DNA of 64,000 bases, taken from contig CM049311.1 in the NCBI GenBank assembly GCA_026874595.1, positions 7,911,676 to 7,975,675 on the forward strand. Reading direction: 5' to 3'. Shown here in pieces: positions 51,813 to 60,800 of this stretch; positions within the stretch are counted from its first letter, which is position 1, and every line of letters starts with the position of its first letter. The translations under genes were made by a program, and so were the position numbers. The notes below the pieces were generated by a model. That model worked only from the letters and a program-made list of their open reading frames with translations, was not told the origin of the DNA and searched no databases. This DNA comes from Sipunculus nudus. Its lineage: Eukaryota; Annelida; Sipuncula; Golfingiida; Sipunculidae.

Positions 51813-54800
51813 TTAATATGTGTGTGTGATTGCATCAATTTATTATGGTTCTTAAAGGCAAGAGCAGATAGAACAAGAGCGTTTGGACAGAGAACTTGCC
51901 CTGCGACTGGCAGCAGAAGATCAGAGTGCTGTGGAGGAAATTCAGCAGGAGCCACTGCAGAGGTGGGTGCGCTTAAATCTGTGAAGACATGTAAATGACA
52001 CGCATAATGTGCTCATGTAGAACAGAGTTTGTGCTGGGTAATGGTGAAAAGAACTGATATGTCAGAAAATATGCCTAAAACATTAAAATGTGTACTTAGT
52101 GCAGAATTTAGGATACTGACCACACTTAGTTACTAGAAATTATGGTTAAACCTTGTTTTAACCCCAATTAAATTGAAATCGTCCTTGTTTTAACTCAAGA
52201 GCTCTGTTTCTTTGATGTAGTTAAATTATTCAAACCACTTATGTTGAACATTTGATGTGCCAAACCTTTGGAAGATATTCTGACTTTTATATTCTGCCCT
52301 TTCAACTCATAAATTTTCATCTTTATACTTATTTTTACAGTTGTAAACTTTAATTGTCACCTTATATTTTTTATATATTTACAAATTAATATAGGGGTTG
52401 AAGAATTAGATGTCAAGCATGGTTTTAGAGCATAATTGTGTTGGTATTCTACAGTAAGTCCAACAGAACTTTAGCTATAAAATGTATATCAGCTATAAAA
52501 TGTAATATATTCAAGGCCAATTTCACTAATTCTGGCAAAAGTTCCTGACACATCAGTTTTGATTTACCTTTATACCTCTGTGTGCAGTATTTAATAGTGC
52601 AACTCACAATATGTGACTGACAGTGTGCAGATTGAATGGTCCGTGGGGTTTGTGTGATGGTGTGGACTGAAGTGTTTGATTGTGTGTTTAGTATTGAGTA
52701 AAGGGGGAAGTGATAAATTACATGTCATTTCCATGGTGGCTATGAAAACATTTACAGTATTACATGCTTGATTTGATTAACACAAGTAAATATGAACAAA
52801 TAAATTATTAACTTGTTTTACAAAAAGAGAATCATTGATTAATATACCTTTGTAATATAAATATGATTAAATATTAATTATTCTTATCTCACTGATTTCT
52901 GCTTTTTGAAGTCTTGCATATTTAAAATCACTGAAGTCACTTTAATCCTCAGATAAAATTTAAAGAAGTAAATTGAATTTCTATTTTGTCTGGTGACTGA
53001 AACATAATCATCAACTTGATCACATGTCTGAAATCACCAAACATTGCCCTGCCCACATTGCCCCAGAGTTCACCTAACTTGTGCTTTAATAATATCAGTA
53101 GCAAGTATAAAGAATTGGAAATCTTCCATGATGTAGATTTTCCAATTGTGCCTCCACATTGACTGTATAGTCACTTGATTCTACTTTCTTTATGTTGACA
53201 ATTGTGATTTTGTTTGATTTTCCAATTTGGCTCATCCTGGGGATGATGTTAACAGTTATCACTCGCCATTGTTTTAACAAGAAATAACCGTTTCTCACGT
53301 AGTCATGTTTCATGATAGAAATGGAGATTGGAAAACCCATCGGGTAAATAATATTGTGTCACAAAAGGAATAATTGTGCAGGCACTTGTTTAAAAGCACA
53401 GGAGGAATGATGGCGGGAATTTTCTTCACAAAGGAACGAGTTCAGTTTTGTACAGCTAACGGACAGCGGCTGTGCCTCAATGTGAGTTTTCTACATTTGG
53501 TATGATCCCCGTTCTTTAGTTGACCTACAGCACAGACTGATCAAAGTTGTCTGCCATATCAGTCCTCGATCATTCCCCTTTCCAGTTTGCATGCTTTTTA
53601 ACTGAAATAAAAATGCACGGAATTGAAATAAAAAAATAAGTTATTCGTGCATGTCATCTCCAGCCTGAGCCATCCTATCTGATTTCACCGATTTTCAAAA
53701 CCAATCACATTTCCTCTTTCTTTGCGTACTTCTCTTCTTTAGGCATCACTTTGTTTCCGTGGTGAGCATTGGTAGTTGCTGGACTTTCTTTTCTCTTATT
53801 TTGATCACTCTTTCAACCAAATCTGTACCAGTGAAATTCCTACATAATGCTTCTGTAACAATTTTGGTTGGCCTATAATCAGTTATGTGATGTATTTGAA
53901 TGGCTGGATGTTATTTGATGTGGCAAGACCGAGAACTAAATATTAAGCAGTACCAGCTTGTTGGACACAGCAGTCTGTGGTAGACCATACTAAAGAGTGG
54001 GGATCATTTATTATACATAATATCAGCACCTGTTATGCTTTGAATTAATTTTCACTAACCTTTGCCTCAAATATTTTAAATGTGACAGAAAATTATTTCC
54101 TTTCACCCCCAATGCCAGAAAATTAAAAAAAAATTAATTATACCCTCAAAATCATTAATGGTTGAGCCGTTACCACCAGTCTCATGTTTATGGAGGCCAA
54201 AAATACCAGGGTTGGTCCCTAAAAGGCTTTCTATTTGAATTCCCCAGGCTTTTTCCCCACAAAATAATGAAGAATCTTTTGGAGGAAAAACTTTAATGGA
54301 TGAAAAATCAGAAGAAATTGTAAGTCAGGCTCCCAAATTTCAACATATTAATAATCTTTTTGGAGGAAAAACTATAATGGAAGGATTGTCAAAAGAAATT
54401 TTTGTAGGTCAGGCTCCATTAAATTTCAGTATTTTAATAATTTCCATGATGAATGAATGTGTCATGGTGAAAATTAATTCAGGTACACCAGAGCATCTGA
54501 CAGTATATACTTCATCAATATTTTTCTCCATTTTATGGGACTTGTTTGGATTTTTATTCAACAGTGCGGATCCCTGGACACCGATACAACTAACAACTGC
54601 GAGGTTGGTTTGCAGCATGCTTAGCTCCTGTACCCCTTCCCACAGTCCCTTGCTGGGGTGTTTTTGATCCAACCTCACCCTGCCATTCAGAGGCTGGTGG
54701 TACCCTCAAACCAAGCTTTTACCCGATCAATCCATACCTTAGAATCAGTTGTATGTACCATGATTTGTCACTAGCTTTGGTGTTTACTGATTGAAGGAAT

Positions 54801-57800
54801 GTTATTTGCATTCCTGCTTAAGCTGAAAACCACTAATTTTTTCACATCAAAATGATTGAAATAATGTCAAACCCTGCGTCAAGGTCACCTTAAGTAATCC
54901 ATTTTTACTTATACTGTTGATATTCAGGCAGCAGAAGGTCCTATATGAATGTCAGGGTGTACCCCCATATGACAAAGTTGAAACGCACTGGCACATGAGC
55001 ACTCCTTTACCCCGCCCTACCCTTGATATCCTTATATAGCAAAAATAGCAGGGTATCCCAGGCACCTTGGCAGACTAGAGGGACAGGTTTGTATTCAGAC
55101 TTTTCATATGCCTATGGCTCCATCAAAACTGATGCAAAAACAAAATACAAACACACAAACAGTAACAAGAAAGGATAGGAACATACACTGGTCTTCAATT
55201 AGTGCCCCTTTATTCCAATATGGCTGCATTTTGTCCACATGCTATTCCTGACGATTCTGTAATTTATCACTTCTCTTTGGGACCAGTCATCAGAAAAATT
55301 CCAGGGTGATTGCTCAAATGAAAAAGATAAAGATGAAAAATGAAGTTAATACAGGTGACAGAGCCTGATGAACAAACAGACAGATGTACAAAAGAGCTGA
55401 TCACTATCAGGCACCAGTTAATGCCTCAGCGGGGCCCTGATTATCTTAAAAAGTGCTTACATGTGCATCCAGAAATAGAAGTGGCACATAGTATAGAGCA
55501 AAATTACAGGGACATGTACAATGTGCAGGCATGATGTTTCTAATTTGAAGACTTTCTTCAGACATGAAATTGCACAACACAAACAGCAGCATAATTGTGA
55601 TGCAGACATTATACACCACACCAGCACCGTATTAAATATCAATGTCCATAAAAATGTCTTAATCAAATGTCTGATGATCAGCTTCTGTGGTCCATTCATA
55701 AAACATAGGATAGAAAGCTTGGAGATCGTGAGTTTGAATCTAAGCTGAGGCAGTGAGATTTCCCTGATTGGTCCCCACCCAGGGTGAGCACTCTGCAGGC
55801 TTAAAGGGAAGGCTGTACCTCACAGCCATGTTTCACTCACATACAAAAGCACTTTTTTAGGGTGGGTGAGGGGAGGGGGTGGGTTATAGGGTGGTATGAC
55901 CCAGCAATGACTTTGATTATACACCCAGTGCTTGCAGGTGTGGTGGTCACCATTCCTGGTTAACACCAGGATAAAAAATGAGAGGATGCATGTGCCTCAT
56001 ATATAGTCAGAAACTGGAAGGGATTCTACAGATAAATAAACTTAGTTAAACTAGCATGAAAAAAGGAGGTTACCTCTAATAAAAAAAAACATTAAAAACT
56101 TTTTAAAAATGTCTAATCTAAAGTAACTCCAACCCTGTATTGATGGACCCAGGCAGTATACATCAGACACCTTACTGCCCATTATGGTGCAGACAGAGAA
56201 ATGCAATGAACACTTTAACAAGAATTTTGTTGCAAATTTGCACAGTACCAGCACTGGACATGCCTTCACGTGACGAGCGCAAAAACATGCTGAGGACAAT
56301 GTATTGTTAACTACCTGCTTCACAAGCTGTACACATTTCTTTCCCAATTGTTATGGATAGCAACATACCACAATGAACAGGAATGAACACCTGACCAAAT
56401 TATGTGTACCATAGTGAAAGAGTCTTCACTGGTCAATATTCAGATCATCTATTTTATAGTCAATACAGATGCAGTTTTACACCTAATATCCACTTAATAT
56501 TCAGTGGCTTAAGCATGTACATTTCCAACCCTGGATACCATTTAATAATAAATCTCACCTTCCAAGTACAAAACTTAAAAAGACATTAGATTTGATGTGT
56601 ATTTTAGATGAATGAGATTCTTTATATTATCATGAATAATGAAGTCACAGCAAAACCTTATCCTGTCAGTCCTGTAGTTTATGTAGTCCATTATGGGAGG
56701 TCATTGAGGTGCTAATGGTTATCCTTTAAAGTTTGTTAGTTTTCCAAGATTGATTATGTTTCTCCCTGGTCCCTTGTTAAATAATTTGGTTGTGATTGTG
56801 AACCATTGATTAGTCTAACAACTGTAAGCTAGTGTTCATTCGCTTTATTGCTTTAGAGCTTCAGATTTCCTAACATAAAAATATTAAAGCTTATGATAGA
56901 TATGTATAAAAATAGATAGTGTGCACGTTGCTCACACTTAATTATTACATGATTCTGTTTCTGATCATTCATCTTTTTTACAATATCTGTAATATTTGTT
57001 GAAGCAGGGAAATTTTCAAGAATTAACACTAGATGGCACAGACAAACAATTTAGGTATAACTGTAAAAATGATAACTTTTACAGAATACCGTCATAAATG
57101 GAATAACTTTTGTGCAATATAATGAGTTGTACTAATATGTAACCAAATCAATTTCAATCAATGTTTTTATTTGACATTTTATGATATGTTCTGTAATCAG
57201 TGCTTGTCCCTTCTGTAGCAATGATGCTGTAGACAATGCAGAGTTTGACCCGTTCATGGCTCTTGCGACGGAGTCTGTCCAGGCTCAACAGCCTCCCAGC
57301 AACCCTGAGATAGCGAGGTTACACACGCGAGTACCTGCAAGTCCCGGCATCTGGGATTACACCCCAGAGCCCAGACACAGGGGGACCGGGAAAAGGTAAG
57401 GTTGTACTGTCACCTGGTGACACCTGATGTGAGGGTTTGGAACTAAACTTTAGTGTCAAGGCAAACTTTTTAAAATTGTCACTGCTGAAAGTTTATTTCT
57501 ACAAACATGTGCATAAAACATGGTAAATTTAAATCTACTTTATCCCAGGTCATATATTCACATTTGTGAAATTTGAGATTTTATTAGATAGATATTCATT
57601 TCTGTCAAGTGGATATTTATATAATATCAAAATATATTCAGGTTTCCCATTACAAGAATAAGCCCATTACCTGCACATCTGTATACTTCTATATCTGAAC
57701 ACAAGGTGGAGCTAGCATTTGATGATCATCACACTCTGGCTGCTTGAATAAAGGATATTTGTGCGATATAACAGTCAAGGCACAGAATGTAATAGCAAGT

Positions 57801-60800
57801 AGCAAAATGTTGATTTATACACATGTAATTACATGACATTACTAATTACTACTGAGATAAAAAAAAAATATTCTATAATCGAATCCCAAGTAGAAATGAA
57901 TTCTTGCATGACACCAAAGCTTGAATTGATGTTCCTTTTACAAAAAAAAAACAACTTTCTGAGGTGGTGTTGAAAGCCTGAACACAAGAAAAGCAAATCA
58001 CTGAAAAAATTGATACTTATAAATAAACCTCTTAATAAGCCAAATTAAAAGAAAAGAATTGAGTAAACTCTGCAGATCTTGGATCATAAACAGAAGCTCT
58101 AAATAATGAAAAAAATGGAAAAGTTTTACAAACATCTACATACCTACATGTATCAGGTATTAGATCATGAATAATTGTTGCCTCTTTTGGATGATAAATT
58201 TTGCCATTCAGTGTTGTTAAAAGGTAAGTGCATATTTATGGGTTTGTATCAAGGAATACAATGTTTAAGCGGAATGCATGTGCTGGGAAATAAATCCTGA
58301 TAGTTTTTTTTTGCACAAAGGGATAAATGGTGGTGGTATCACATTTTGATTAAATTGAGAACAAATTGCAGAAAATGTTCACAGATGCATGCACAGATTT
58401 GCACCTTCAGAACATCAACTGGAATATTACATTGTTATATTTCTTTTTAATATTGAGTAGTGCCACCAGGGATACACTAGAAAAAAATCTTAAAGTTTAA
58501 GGTTATATAAGGTAAATTGAATTAAACTTTACCGTATTTATGCGTGTATAAGACGACCCCGTGTATAAGACGACCCCTTCCCAATGTTGAGTCTCAAATT
58601 TTGGTTCAAATTATTTTTCAGCATCTTAGGTTGGAGCTGCCAGTTACTGAGGATCACTTTGTTAGCATAATGATCACCTTAAAACTGATTGGAATTTTAT
58701 AATTTTTGATTCTTAAATGGTCTTTTTTTTATATTACTACAAGTGAAAACAGGAAAGTAATATAGAAAGGTATGGAGCAGACCAAAACAGAATTAATTAA
58801 ACATGTCAAAGAATGAGTATTATGCAACAATTCAAGTTAATATCATAAGAGACATCAAAGGGGCAATTTTAGGACCCAAATTTAGGTAATAAATTATTAT
58901 CCAGGAGATGGCACCCACTAAGAATTAACATGTCAAGAGAATGTGCATTACAGGGCATTGACACCTTTCTCTTTAAAAAAGATAAATATATTTAGAAGAA
59001 ATGTCAGTCTTCTGCATAATTTGAGGGAGATCATCCCAAACACGCAGTGCATATCAGCGTTGTTTCACAAGTTGTTTAAGGCAGACAAGAGACAGCACAC
59101 GAAACCAAGGCTTCCATGATGCTCTACTTAACTAGGCTTCCTCATTTATTATTCTGTGTTAATCTTAAACCATTGAAAATTACGTTTTCCTGGCCTGTCC
59201 ACAACCATGTCACAGTCACCAAATTTTCCCACAAAATATATCACGTTTGCGTAAACGACATCGGTCAGGTCTGAATTTATTCCATTGTACCAGTGAGGAA
59301 GGAAAAACGTAACTAGGTAATGACCCAGTAGGACTTTCGTGAACTACATTATTTTACGAAATTTAACTGTGTGCAGGTTCAATGATACCTTGTAGAAACC
59401 AGGGTTTCCATTCGGTTACTGTTTAATAGATCATTTCCCAAGAGAATATACACACCAAATCCGGGGTTTCGTTACAAAATTGTGAGGAAATCCGTCATAT
59501 TTATATCCCGCAGAAACTCAGTCCCTTTCTTGAACTTTGTTGACCTGTAATTTACATAACATTTTATCATACTGTCATATTGAGTAATCTATCTTATACA
59601 ATGAAACCTTGTTTTTTATCTCAGCCTTCAGATTTGATATGCTAAACATCAGCCTGTATTACATTAAATAATTTAGGCAAAATTGATGTACACAAGCACA
59701 CTCAGTCTCAAACATTACAAAGAGAACTGAATAAAATTTATATACAAACTTTTTATATATTCTAATTATGATGTGTTTACTTCTTCAATACTGATTATCA
59801 AATTAATCTTTGCAGTTTAAAACTACTGAAATAGAATTTAACATCATAAAAATTAAATATTTTAAAGTTAACTTCATCTGTTAATCTGTCACCTTTGCCT
59901 TTTGTCACATGACCAGGCATTAAAGACATCCATGTCACATGACTGAAACAGAGTTCCATGTAGTGATCACTCATCACATATTAAATCTTGCCTTACTTTT
60001 AACTTTAGACCTTTACCAGTTTGAAATACAGGGCTTACCTTGAAAAAGTATACCATATCCATTAACAATTTGAGAATATATATAAATTTTTAACAAAGAT
60101 TGTATAATGCAATATGTTAACATATTATTTTATTTTTTTCTTAGTATTATATTTAGTGTTATTTGCATGTTGATATCGTTTTATATATGTTTGTAGAATG
60201 GATGGAGAGAGAATACTGCCTTTGCCTGAGCTGTTCTTTGGGGGGTAAGAAGACTTCATGTATTCTATTGTGTGCTTCCAAAATTTACTGGCAGGAATTT
60301 ATAAGCTTACCCTGTGATAAAAATTGTTCATTTTAGTTTTTGAAATATGTTTGTAGCTGTTGTCATGGGTTAAAAGGGAAACCAGTATGTATAAAAGGAC
60401 CTGATGTATTATTTGTACAGTTTAAAAAGCACCTTAATGTCTTATATCACTTAACTTTCCTCATATGTAATTCAAAATTATTTTGAAACAGCTTTATTGC
60501 AGAATGACACATTTGGTTGATAATTCTTAGTGCAGGGATCCATAAGATTGTTATTTATCTAATGAATGCCGATAATGATTATTTAATAAATTGAATTGCA
60601 GCAAAGTTAAACTAATACTGAATATTTTTCATGAGTGTGATACTATTCTGACATTGTTATTTTCCAATTTTCAGCAGTTCACCAGCACCGCCTACTAATA
60701 CCTCCCAGTCTCAGCCTGCAACACCTATGGGGGGTTCCATGGCACCGAGACCACCCCATTCCCTGCAGTACAACCCAGCCCAGGCTCAGAATATAAACCC

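Larger units (their letters stand above)
51963..57218 (+). other. MYO6 intron 26 or region of uncertain gene structure
   Basis: A 5.3-kb stretch between the last recognisable myosin VI exon and the first exon of the unusual tail. I searched it by eye for the conserved cargo-domain motifs (KWKYAELRDTI, GWWYAHFDGPW and similar) and found none. A possible unassigned exon lies at 53382-53480, and a SINE-like B box at about 55725. The rest is AT-rich. Confidence 0.6.
57396..60674 (+). other. Intron 27
   Basis: A 3.3-kb AT-rich intron. It contains a transposon-end-like tandem repeat at 58531-58577 and an out-of-phase candidate exon at 60197-60245. No other coding sequence recognised. Confidence 0.6.

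Noticed and set aside
54296-54667. 123-codon frame in the gap before the tail exons
   Set aside because: It includes a short internal duplication (TTTTTGGAGGAAAAAC-type block twice) and hydrophobic filler, with no domain and no suitable splice context.
55340-55534. 64-codon frame with protein-like composition ([20 protein letters not shown])
   Set aside because: No matching splice sites in phase with the flanking exons and no recognised family; possible but unsupported as an exon.
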